Positions 49,899 to 64,000 of a DNA stretch of 64,000 nt are shown here, piece by piece; the stretch's first letter is position 1; every line of letters starts with the position of its first letter. Both the position numbers and the translations under genes were made by a program. The notes under the pieces were generated by a model that saw only the letters and a list, made by a program, of their open reading frames with translations, did no database searches and was not told the DNA's origin. Origin of the DNA: Pseudomonas alloputida. GTDB lineage: Bacteria > Pseudomonadota > Gammaproteobacteria > Pseudomonadales > Pseudomonadaceae. The stretch is from the NCBI RefSeq assembly GCF_021283545.2, contig NZ_CP128540.1, positions 5,492,501 through 5,556,500 on the forward strand, written 5' to 3'.

Positions 49899-50750
49899 TT
49901 ATTCGGCGTTTTGCACCGCAGCGATCATGCGTACCACATCAACGGTTTCGGCCACGTCATGTACCCGAAGGATGCTCGCCCCTTTGGTCATGGCCAACGC
50001 CGCCAGCGCAAGGCTGCCGTACAAGCGCTCGCCGACCGGACGTTCCAGCGTCAGGCCGATCATGCTCTTTCGTGAAACGCCCACCAGCAGTGGGCGCCCA
50101 AGGCGATAGAGCGCTTCCATGTGCTTGAACAGGCTCAGATTGTGCGCCAGTGTCTTGGCGAAACCGAAGCCCGGGTCAAGGATGATTCTGTCAGCATCAA
50201 TGCCCGCTGCGGCGCAGGCGGCCATCCGCTGTTCAAGATAACGGGTGACGTCGGCGGTCACGTCCTGGTACTGCGGATCGTCCTGCATGTTGCCTGGCTC
50301 GCCACGCATGTGCATGAGGCACACCGGCAGACCGGTATCCGCCGCAGCGTCCAGGGCGCCATCGCGCTCCAGGGCCCGCACGTCGTTGATCAGCCCGGCC
50401 CCCAGGCGCGCGGCTTCACGCATGACAGCAGGCGTGGAGGTATCGACCGAAATGACCACGTCGAGGCGACTGTTGATGGCCTCGACCATTGGCGCCACAC
50501 GCTCCAGCTCCTCGGTCACCGAGACTGCACGCGCACCCGGGCGCGTGGACTCGCCACCGATATCGATCAACGTTGCGCCGGCGGCAACCATCGCTTCGGC
50601 GTGGCGCAGGGCCTCGTCGCGCTGACTGAAGCGACCGCCATCGGAGAAGGAATCGGGGGTGATATTGAGAATACCCATGACATGGGTATGCGACAAATCA
50701 AGAACCCGGCTGCCGCAAGGCAACCGGGTAGGGTACTGCACTGAGCTCAT
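49899..50750 (-). CDS. folP: Dihydropteroate synthase
   Basis: The product (283 residues) condenses p-aminobenzoate with the pterin pyrophosphate supplied by FolK; it is the sulfonamide target. Signatures are [24 protein letters not shown] and DPGFGFAKT. The substrate loops look normal; I see no insertion of the kind linked to sulfonamide resistance, though point changes cannot be judged without an alignment. It lies between ftsH (8-base gap) and glmM. Confidence 0.97.
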   Translation of the reverse strand: MSSVQYPTRLPCGSRVLDLSHTHVMGILNITPDSFSDGGRFSQRDEALRHAEAMVAAGATLIDIGGESTRPGARAVSVTEELERVAPMVEAINSRLDVVISVDTSTPAVMREAARLGAGLINDVRALERDGALDAAADTGLPVCLMHMRGEPGNMQDDPQYQDVTADVTRYLEQRMAACAAAGIDADRIILDPGFGFAKTLAHNLSLFKHMEALYRLGRPLLVGVSRKSMIGLTLERPVGERLYGSLALAALAMTKGASILRVHDVAETVDVVRMIAAVQNAE

Positions 50751-50758
50751 AGATGCCC

Positions 50759-52672
<1,914 letters not shown>

Positions 52673-52869
52673 TTAGCTACCCTCTGAGGCCGGCGCACGA
52701 CGCAGCCGTGCCTCGCATGATATTCATCGCCCTAACTTACTACATTACCTACGCAGCCGCAGGCACCGTCTGTAACCCTTTGTGAAAGCTAGACTACACG
52801 AAGTTCGGACGATCCTGACGCAGTGGCCGATTGGAATTAACTATCGACCACCCCGCTTCACACCTTTCA

Positions 52870-53493
52870 TTACCCTTTGAAGCCCCTGCCCAACAGGTAT
52901 TGCTCCCGGGAACGGTCCCGTGACGACGACGGCTTGCGCATTTGCACCTTGTCGAACTTGCTGCGCACGTCCTTCAGGTACACGTCAAAACCTTCGCCCT
53001 GGAAAATCTTGATCAGGAAGTCGCCCCCGGGCTTGAGTACGCGGGTCGCCAGATCAAGGGCCAGCTCGCAGAGGAACATGGCACGCGGAATGTCCACCGC
53101 GGGCGTACCACTCATATTGGGGGCCATGTCGGAAATCACAAGGTCTACATGCGAATCGCCCACCGCTTCGAGAATGCGCTGCAGCACTTCGTCGTGGGTG
53201 AAGTCACCCTGAATGAAGGTCACGTCGGCGATCGAGTCCATTTCCAGAATGTCGGAAGCGATCAGGCGACCCTGGCCACCAATCAGACGACTGGTCACCT
53301 GGGACCAGCCACCAGGGGCCGCGCCGAGGTCGATCACGCTCATGCCTGGGCGGATAAGGCGGTCCTTCTCCTGGATCTCCAGCAGTTTGTAGCTCGCACG
53401 CGAGCGATACCCATCCTTCTGCGCCTGCTTCACAAAAGGGTCGTTGAAATGCTCTCGCAGCCAGTTTGCGCTGCTTTTGGAACGTTGTACCAC
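52870..53493 (-). CDS. rlmE: 23S rRNA (uridine(2552)-2'-O)-methyltransferase
   Basis: The product (207 residues; also called FtsJ/RrmJ) methylates U2552 in the peptidyl-transferase A-loop. The SAM-binding motif [12 protein letters not shown] and the K-D-K-E tetrad can be followed ([30 protein letters not shown] and the late glutamate). The start is GTG at 53493 preceded by GAGGTG. It is divergent from yhbY, an arrangement shared with E. coli. Confidence 0.97.
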
Positions 53494-53595
53494 GGGGCAC
53501 CTCGATGATATGCGTCGTGATTGACTGGGCGGAGCCGGTGGCCCTCGGGTAAAATGCCGGTCAATTTTACAGAATCAGACGGAAAGGGTCAGATT

Positions 53596-53904
53596 ATGCC
53601 GCTCAATAACGAGCAGAAGAAGCAATACAAGTCCATTGGTCATGACCTGAAGCCGGTCCTGATCGTTGCTGGCAACGGTTTGAATGAAGGCGTGATCGCC
53701 GAACTGGAGCGCGCTCTGGTCGACCATGAGCTGATCAAGGTCGAGATTCGCTCGGAAGACCGCGAAGAACGCGCCGAGACCATCGCCGAGCTGTGCAAGG
53801 CCGGCCGTGCCGAGCTGGTGCAGACCATCGGCAAGAAAGCCCTGATCTACCGCAAGAACCCACAGCCGAACAAGCAGCTGTCCAACATCCACCGTTACAA
53901 GTAA
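53596..53904 (+). CDS. yhbY: YhbY, ribosome-assembly RNA-binding protein (CRS1-YhbY domain)
   Basis: The product (102 residues) is a single CRM/CRS1-YhbY domain with the conserved GxxG-type loop (GNGLNEGVIAELERALVDHELIKVEI) and KALIYRKN at the end. It is associated with pre-50S particles. The ATG at 53596 has AAGGG about 9 bases upstream. It is the only plus-strand gene in this part and is convergent with the DUF4149 gene. Confidence 0.95.
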   Translation: MPLNNEQKKQYKSIGHDLKPVLIVAGNGLNEGVIAELERALVDHELIKVEIRSEDREERAETIAELCKAGRAELVQTIGKKALIYRKNPQPNKQLSNIHRYK

Positions 53905-53916
53905 CGGTAGCTCCGA

Positions 53917-54366
53917 TCAGTGGCGCGGTGAACGCGCCCTGACCGGTACCGGCTGGGCCACCAGCACGATGCCGGAAAAGCCCAGCACCAGGAAGCAGAA
54001 CATCTGCCAGCGCTCGCCCACGGAAATACCGTAGCGCAAGGTGTAATACCCCACGCAGGCCCCGAAGCCGAGCAACAGCATCTGGCCGCGGAACTGCCGC
54101 CACCAGGCCGCCAGGGCGTCCACCCTCGCCAGCACTGCCAGCTGGGTCAACAAGCCAAGCAACGCCACGCCGATCAACCAGCGGTCGATCTGCCCGGCGA
54201 TATCCTGCACCAGCAGCGGGGCCAGGCCACTGACCTTGAGCGCAGGCACCAGCCCGACATGGAATACCCACAGGCCACCGACCCAGAAAACCTGGGCCAG
54301 TTGCCAGAGGATCCCCTCGAGGGATGGCGCCCGCAGGCGTCGGTCAGATGTGCTTGACTTCGACAA
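53917..54366 (-). CDS. DUF4149 inner-membrane protein
   Basis: About 149 residues with four membrane segments (GILWQLAQVFWVGGLWVFHVG, WLIGVALLGLLTQLAVLA, MLLLGFGACVGYYTLRYG, MFCFLVLGFSGIVLVA). Function unknown. There is no ATG near the start of the conserved region; a TTG at 54366, inside the end of greA, is the best in-frame candidate, and a CTG near 54328 is another. Either way it depends on greA translation. The gene runs greA-DUF4149 on the minus strand. Confidence 0.75.
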   Translation of the reverse strand: MSKSSTSDRRLRAPSLEGILWQLAQVFWVGGLWVFHVGLVPALKVSGLAPLLVQDIAGQIDRWLIGVALLGLLTQLAVLARVDALAAWWRQFRGQMLLLGFGACVGYYTLRYGISVGERWQMFCFLVLGFSGIVLVAQPVPVRARSPRH

Positions 54367-54822
54367 TCTCGTACTCGACCGTGCCACTAGGCGTCTTGAC
54401 GACGACAGTATCACCTTCTTCCTTGCCGATGATGGCACGGGCAATGGGTGCGCCGCTCGACAGCTTGCCCTGCTTCACGTCAGCTTCATCCTCGCCAACG
54501 ATCTGGTAGGTCACCTCTTCATCGGTTTCGGTGTTGGCCAGTACCACGGTGGTACCGAAAATCACCTTGCCGGTGTGAGGGATGGTGGTCACATCGATGA
54601 CCACCGAATTCTGCAGACGGCCTTCGATATCACGGATACGCGCTTCGACCATGCCCTGCTCCTCACGGGCGGCATGGTATTCGGCGTTTTCCTTGAGGTC
54701 ACCCAGCTCACGCGCTTCACCAATGGCCTGACTCAGGCGCGGGCGCTCGGTCTTGCTCAGGAACAGGTGCTCTTCTTCCAGGGCGCGAGCGCCCTGGACG
54801 GTCATCGGGTATTTGGTAATGC

Positions 54823-54826
<4 letters not shown>
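54344..54826 (-). CDS. greA: Transcription elongation factor GreA
   Basis: The product (160 residues) rescues backtracked RNA polymerase by stimulating cleavage of the nascent RNA. The N-terminal coiled coil carries the acidic tip ([16 protein letters not shown]), and the C-terminal FKBP-like domain ends in [20 protein letters not shown]. It is distinguished from GreB by its acidic character. Its ATG overlaps the carB stop (ATGA). The placement directly behind carAB is conserved in gamma-proteobacteria. Confidence 0.97.
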
Positions 54827-58044
<3,218 letters not shown>

Positions 58045-58149
58045 GGTGGTCACTCAAATCCGGGGTCAGTCGGCAAGCCGCTTTGAACAATCTGGGTCAG
58101 GCGCTGCCGGGCGCGGCAGGTGCCGGCCCGGGGCCTTGAAGCAGGATGC

Positions 58150-59286
58150 TCAGCGGCGCTTGGCCATGGCATCGGTGAAACGATCGAACAGAGGCGCGAC
58201 GTCGGTCGGGCCCGGGCTCGCTTCAGGGTGGCCCTGGAAGCTGAACGCGCTCTTGTCGGTACGCTCGATACCCTGCAGGGTGCCGTCGAACAGCGACTTG
58301 TGAATGGCGCGAACGTTGCCCGGCAGGGTCGCCTCGTCAACGGCGAAACCGTGGTTCTGGCTGGTGATCATGACCACACCAGTATCCAGGTCCTGGACCG
58401 GGTGGTTGGCACCGTGGTGGCCGTGGCCCATTTTCACGGTCTTGGCGCCGGACGCCAGGGCCAGCAGCTGGTGGCCGAGGCAGATGCCGAATACCGGGAT
58501 CTCGGTTTCGAGGATTTCCTTGATCGCCTGGATCGCGTAGTCGCACGGCTCAGGGTCACCAGGGCCGTTGGACAGGAACACGCCGTCCGGGTTGAGTGCC
58601 AGTACTTCGCTGGCCGGGGTCTGGGCTGGTACCACGGTCACGCGGCAGCCGCGGGCCACCAGCATGCGCAGGATGTTCAGCTTGACGCCATAGTCGAAGG
58701 CAACCACGTGGTACGGCAGGTCGGCAGCGTCGATGGTCGGGTGGCTGTCGGTTTTCAGCTCCCACACGCTGGAGCGCCACTCGTAACGTTCCTTGGTGGA
58801 GACGACCTTGGCCAGGTCCATGCCCTTCAGGCCCGGGAAGCCGCGGGCAGCAGCGATGGCAGCTTCTTCGCTGATGTTGTCACCCGCCAGAATGCAGCCG
58901 TTCTGGGCGCCCTTTTCACGCAGGATACGGGTCAGGCGACGGGTGTCGATGCCGGCGATGGCGACGACGTTGTTGGCCTTGAGGTACTCAGGCAGCGACT
59001 GGGTGTTACGCCAGTTGCTGGCCAGCAGCGGCAGGTCACGGATGACCAGGCCAGCGGACCAGACGCGGCTCGACTCGGCGTCTTCCGGGGTAGTACCGGT
59101 GTTGCCGATGTGCGGGTAGGTCAGGGTAACGATTTGCTGCGCGTAGGAAGGGTCTGTAAGGATTTCCTGGTAGCCGGTCATAGCGGTGTTGAATACCACC
59201 TCACCAACGGTCTGACCGTCGGCACCGATGGCTTCACCGCGGAAAATACTGCCGTCGGCAAGGGCGAGTATGGCTGGCTTTGTCAA
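58150..59286 (-). CDS. carA: Carbamoyl-phosphate synthase small (glutaminase) subunit
   Basis: The product (378 residues) releases ammonia from glutamine and channels it to CarB. The class I glutamine amidotransferase triad is present: Cys in [12 protein letters not shown] (near 268), with the late His and Glu in [12 protein letters not shown]. The start is a TTG at 59286, fixed by GGGAGG 5 bases upstream and by the conserved [14 protein letters not shown] strong intrinsic terminator lies 46 bases upstream in the leader, indicating attenuation. Confidence 0.97.
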   Translation of the reverse strand: MTKPAILALADGSIFRGEAIGADGQTVGEVVFNTAMTGYQEILTDPSYAQQIVTLTYPHIGNTGTTPEDAESSRVWSAGLVIRDLPLLASNWRNTQSLPEYLKANNVVAIAGIDTRRLTRILREKGAQNGCILAGDNISEEAAIAAARGFPGLKGMDLAKVVSTKERYEWRSSVWELKTDSHPTIDAADLPYHVVAFDYGVKLNILRMLVARGCRVTVVPAQTPASEVLALNPDGVFLSNGPGDPEPCDYAIQAIKEILETEIPVFGICLGHQLLALASGAKTVKMGHGHHGANHPVQDLDTGVVMITSQNHGFAVDEATLPGNVRAIHKSLFDGTLQGIERTDKSAFSFQGHPEASPGPTDVAPLFDRFTDAMAKRR

Positions 59287-59331
59287 GAAGACCTCCCGTA
59301 AATCAAGCATGAAAGGGCGATCGCAGGTTGC

Positions 59332-59370
59332 AAAAAAGCGGAGTGACGTATGGACACGTCACCCCGCTTT
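59332..59370 (-). terminator. Leader terminator (attenuator) upstream of carA
   Basis: On the minus strand AAGCGGGGTGACGT / ACGTCACTCCGCTT pair with one mismatch, followed by six T residues, 46 bases before the carA start. No gene ends here on this strand, so it must act in the carA leader. Upstream, CTTTAGTG/CACTAAAAG (59398-59418) is a second hairpin, and its AAAAGCG segment is complementary to the CGCTTTT of the terminator. Confidence 0.8.
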
Positions 59371-59497
59371 CATGTGCTGAATTCAATTCGCTGCGCGCTT
59401 TTAGTGGACACACTAAAGCTGTAGCTTACAGAAAAGTGTGTTTTCGGTCTACCGCGGATGTGTCTCTAAAACACATCAATGCGACAGACTGACATCT

Positions 59498-59600
59498 GTG
59501 TTGGCTTCTGCGCGGGCTGGTGCGCCCCCACAGGGATCGCACCAGCCCAAGAGCAACGCCGCACCTGTGGGAGCGGGCAAGCCCGCGAAGAAGCCAACAC
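59498..59600. repeat. REP element region between dapB and carA
   Basis: GTGTTGGCTTCTGCGCGGGC (59498-59517) and GCCCGCGAAGAAGCCAACAC (59581-59600) are near-perfect inverted arms. The right half, CCTGTGGGAGCGGGCAAGCC, is a standard REP. It lies 13 bases after the dapB stop. Confidence 0.8.
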
Positions 59601-59612
59601 CACACTTACGGC

Positions 59613-61557
<1,945 letters not shown>

Positions 61558-61755
61558 AGGTCATTTGCACCTTGTTGGGCGTGTGGCATCTGCGCCACGC
61601 CATCAGCACCCGCCCGCTACCCATTAAGAGCCACTGACAGATGCTGTAAAAATTCTCGAATTCCAGATACGCCAACGCGGGAGCAAGCCCCCGCGCGGCG
61701 ACATCCTACCAGCTCACCGGCAAACGACGGTGAACCGGCCGACAACATGCAGGGA

Positions 61756-63681
61756 TTACTGCTTGTTGTTGTCTTTCACTTCTTCGAACTCGGCGTCAAC
61801 CACGTCATCGTGCTTGGCTTCCGGCTCGGCCTGCTGCGCGCCACCCTGAGGCTGTTCAGCCGACTGCTCGGCGTACATCTTCTGGGCAACCGGGGCAGAG
61901 ACCTTGGACAGCTCTTCAACCTTGGCGTCGATGGCAGCCTTGTCGTCGCCTTTGACAGCGGCTTCCAGGGCAACAACGGCGGCCTCGATGGCGGTTTTCT
62001 CTTCAGCGGTAACCTTGTCACCTGCGTCAGCGACCATCTTGCGGGTCGAGTGTACCAGCGCGTCACCCTGGTTACGGGCAGCAGCCAGCTCTTCGAACTT
62101 GCGGTCTTCCTCGGCGTTGGCCTCGGCGTCACGCACCATACGCTCGATCTCTTCGTCCGACAGGCCGGAGTTGGCCTTGATCACGATCGACTGAGTCTTG
62201 CCGGTGGCCTTGTCTTTCGCACCTACGTGCAGGATGCCGTTGGCGTCGATGTCGAAGGTCACTTCGATTTGCGGCACGCCGCGCGGTGCTGGCGGAATGT
62301 CAGCCAGGTCGAACTTGCCCAGCGACTTGTTCTGCGCAGCCTGCTTACGCTCACCTTGCAGCACGTGAATGGTCACGGCGCTCTGGTTGTCGTCGGCAGT
62401 CGAGAACACCTGCGACTTCTTGGTCGGGATGGTGGTGTTCTTCTCGATCAGCGCGGTCATCACGCCGCCCATGGTTTCGATACCCAGGGTCAGCGGGCTG
62501 ACGTCCAGCAGCAGGACGTCTTTCACGTCACCGGCCAGTACCGCACCCTGGATGGCAGCACCCATGGCAACGGCTTCGTCCGGGTTGACGTCCTTGCGCG
62601 CTTCTTTACCGAAGAAGTCGGCCACTTCTTTCTGCACCAGCGGCATGCGGGTCTGACCACCGACCAGGATCACGTCGTCGATCTTGCTGGCGTCGATGCC
62701 GGCGTCTTTCAGGGCGATGCGGCAAGGCTCGATGGTACGCTTGACCAGGTCTTCGACCAGCGACTCCAGCTTGGCGCGGGAGATCTTCACGTTCAGGTGC
62801 TTAGGACCGGTGGCATCTGCAGTGATGTACGGCAGGTTGACGTCGGTCGACTGAGCGGACGACAGCTCGATCTTGGCTTTTTCTGCGGCTTCTTTCAGAC
62901 GCTGCAGGGCCAGAGGATCGTTCTTCAGGTCCATGCCCGACTCTTTCTTGAACTCGTCGACAAGGTAGTCGATCAGGCGCATGTCGAAGTCTTCGCCACC
63001 CAGGAAGGTGTCGCCGTTGGTAGCCAGTACTTCGAACTGGTGCTCACCGTCGACTTCGGCGATTTCGATGACCGAAACGTCGAAGGTACCACCACCCAGG
63101 TCATAAACGATGACGGTGTGGTCGCCCTTGGCCTTGTCCATGCCGTAAGCCAGTGCAGCGGCAGTCGGCTCGTTGATGATGCGTTTTACGTCCAGGCCAG
63201 CGATGCGGCCGGCGTCTTTGGTCGCCTGACGCTGGCTGTCGTTGAAGTAGGCCGGAACGGTGATGACCGCTTCGGTGACTGGCTCGCCGAGGTAGTCTTC
63301 GGCGGTCTTCTTCATTTTCTTCAGGACTTCGGCACTGATCTGCGGCGGAGCCATTTCCTTGCCAGCAGCCTCGACCCAGGCGTCACCGTTGTTCGCCTTG
63401 ACGATCTTGTACGGCACCAGCTTGATGTCTTTCTGCACGACATCTTCTTCGAAGCGGCGGCCAATCAGGCGCTTCACTGCGAACAGGGTGTTGTGCGGGT
63501 TGGTGACTGCCTGGCGCTTGGCCGACTGGCCGACCAGGATTTCGCCATCGTTGGCGTAGGCCACGATCGAAGGGGTAGTACGCGCACCTTCGGCGTTTTC
63601 GATGACTTTGACGTTACCGTTTTCCAGAATGGAGACGCACGAGTTGGTGGTCCCCAGGTCGATACCGATGATTTTACCCAT
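61756..63681 (-). CDS. dnaK: Chaperone protein DnaK (Hsp70)
   Basis: The product (641 residues) is the major Hsp70. It has an ATPase domain beginning [15 protein letters not shown], with [17 protein letters not shown] and [15 protein letters not shown]; the substrate-binding domain starts near 390 and the lid ends in an acidic, Gln-rich tail. GGGAGAG lies about 5 bases upstream of the ATG. A consensus sigma-32 promoter lies about 80-105 bases upstream, over the end of grpE, so dnaK can be induced separately from grpE. Confidence 0.99.
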   Translation of the reverse strand: MGKIIGIDLGTTNSCVSILENGNVKVIENAEGARTTPSIVAYANDGEILVGQSAKRQAVTNPHNTLFAVKRLIGRRFEEDVVQKDIKLVPYKIVKANNGDAWVEAAGKEMAPPQISAEVLKKMKKTAEDYLGEPVTEAVITVPAYFNDSQRQATKDAGRIAGLDVKRIINEPTAAALAYGMDKAKGDHTVIVYDLGGGTFDVSVIEIAEVDGEHQFEVLATNGDTFLGGEDFDMRLIDYLVDEFKKESGMDLKNDPLALQRLKEAAEKAKIELSSAQSTDVNLPYITADATGPKHLNVKISRAKLESLVEDLVKRTIEPCRIALKDAGIDASKIDDVILVGGQTRMPLVQKEVADFFGKEARKDVNPDEAVAMGAAIQGAVLAGDVKDVLLLDVSPLTLGIETMGGVMTALIEKNTTIPTKKSQVFSTADDNQSAVTIHVLQGERKQAAQNKSLGKFDLADIPPAPRGVPQIEVTFDIDANGILHVGAKDKATGKTQSIVIKANSGLSDEEIERMVRDAEANAEEDRKFEELAAARNQGDALVHSTRKMVADAGDKVTAEEKTAIEAAVVALEAAVKGDDKAAIDAKVEELSKVSAPVAQKMYAEQSAEQPQGGAQQAEPEAKHDDVVDAEFEEVKDNNKQ

Positions 63682-63759
63682 GTTAACTCTCCCGAAACTT
63701 GAATTTGGTAGCAGCGACTACTTTGGCCAACTGCGGTAATACTTGAAGGCTTGACACCT

Positions 63760-63787
63760 AGATGGGGATGCCCCGAAGGATTTCAAG
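63760..63787 (-). promoter_or_regulatory. Sigma-32 heat-shock promoter of dnaK
   Basis: On the minus strand CTTGAAA (63787-63781), a 13-base spacer and CCCCATCT (63767-63760) match the sigma-32 consensus CTTGAAA / CCCCATNT exactly. The -35 element overlaps the grpE stop codon. Confidence 0.9.
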
Positions 63788-64000
63788 CCTTTTCATTGAT
63801 CGAGGGTTGCGCCGCGCTCGGCGCCTTGCTGACCACCACCATGGCGGGGCGCAGCAGGCGGCCGTTCAGCAGGTAACCCTTCTGGAACACGTTCAACACG
63901 CTGTTTGGCTCGACCTCGGCGTTTTCCTGCATGGCCATGGCCTGGTGGTGCTCAGGGTTGAACGGCTGGCCGTGCGGGTCGACGGCTTCAAGGTTGTAGC
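63783..64000 (-). CDS. grpE: GrpE nucleotide exchange factor (C-terminal part only)
   Basis: The last 72 codons are in the window; the gene continues past the right edge. The visible sequence, [20 protein letters not shown] then [20 protein letters not shown], is the beta-sheet domain of GrpE that inserts into the DnaK nucleotide cleft. The stop is TGA at 63785-63783. It precedes dnaK on the same strand, with 101 bases between. Confidence 0.95.

Overview
The window is a stretch of core chromosome from a fluorescent pseudomonad, most likely of the Pseudomonas putida group. The gene order (ilvIHC next to mrcB, PrrF beside a heme ABC transporter, cbrXAB-crcZ between gluQ and pcnB, secG-tRNA-Leu-tRNA-fMet-rimP-nusA-infB, carAB-dapB-dnaJ-dnaK-grpE), the high GC content and the GCGGGC-type REP elements all point there. 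This assignment rests on recognised proteins and synteny, not on a database search. No prophage, transposon, CRISPR array or defence island is visible.

Region by region. 1-2049 (minus): start of msrQ, then msrP (periplasmic methionine sulfoxide repair) and pssA. 2200-5490 (minus): the branched-chain operon ilvI-ilvH-ilvC, with a recognisable promoter and a leader of about 240 nt. 5899-9368 (minus): yqcC, a TPR lipoprotein and mrcB (PBP1B). 9484-11483 (plus): a kinase/AAA fusion protein and a TfoX C-terminal-domain protein. 11484-15446: an iron block, with the Fur-controlled sRNA PrrF, a ChaN/PhuW-type lipoprotein and the heme importer hmuTUV. 15485-17677: Rieske protein, sfsA and an aminotransferase.

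17888-28671 (plus): dksA-gluQ, then the carbon-catabolite system cbrX-cbrA-cbrB-crcZ, then pcnB-folK and panBC. The CbrB-type operator and the sigma-54 promoter of crcZ are both readable. 28878-37438: pgi, acs, an MpaB-family protein, a large AsmA-like DUF748 protein and a divergent VOC/ABM pair. 37514-46904 (minus): a BON protein, then the translation/RNA operon rimP-nusA-infB-rbfA-truB-rpsO-pnp. 47034-52672 (minus): tRNA-fMet, tRNA-Leu, secG, tpiA, glmM, folP, ftsH. 52870-54366: rlmE, yhbY and a DUF4149 protein. 54344-64000 (minus): greA, carB, carA, dapB, dnaJ, dnaK and the 3' end of grpE.

The protein-coding content is mostly well known. The less obvious content is regulatory: two sRNAs with their promoters; a carA terminator with candidate competing leader hairpins; a long imperfect hairpin in the pnp leader; a palindrome just upstream of rpsO; an inverted repeat that covers the msrP ribosome-binding site; four GTAAC repeats immediately upstream of a panB promoter; a textbook sigma-32 promoter placed over the grpE stop codon; and a perfect TTGTATACAA palindrome between the divergent VOC and ABM genes.
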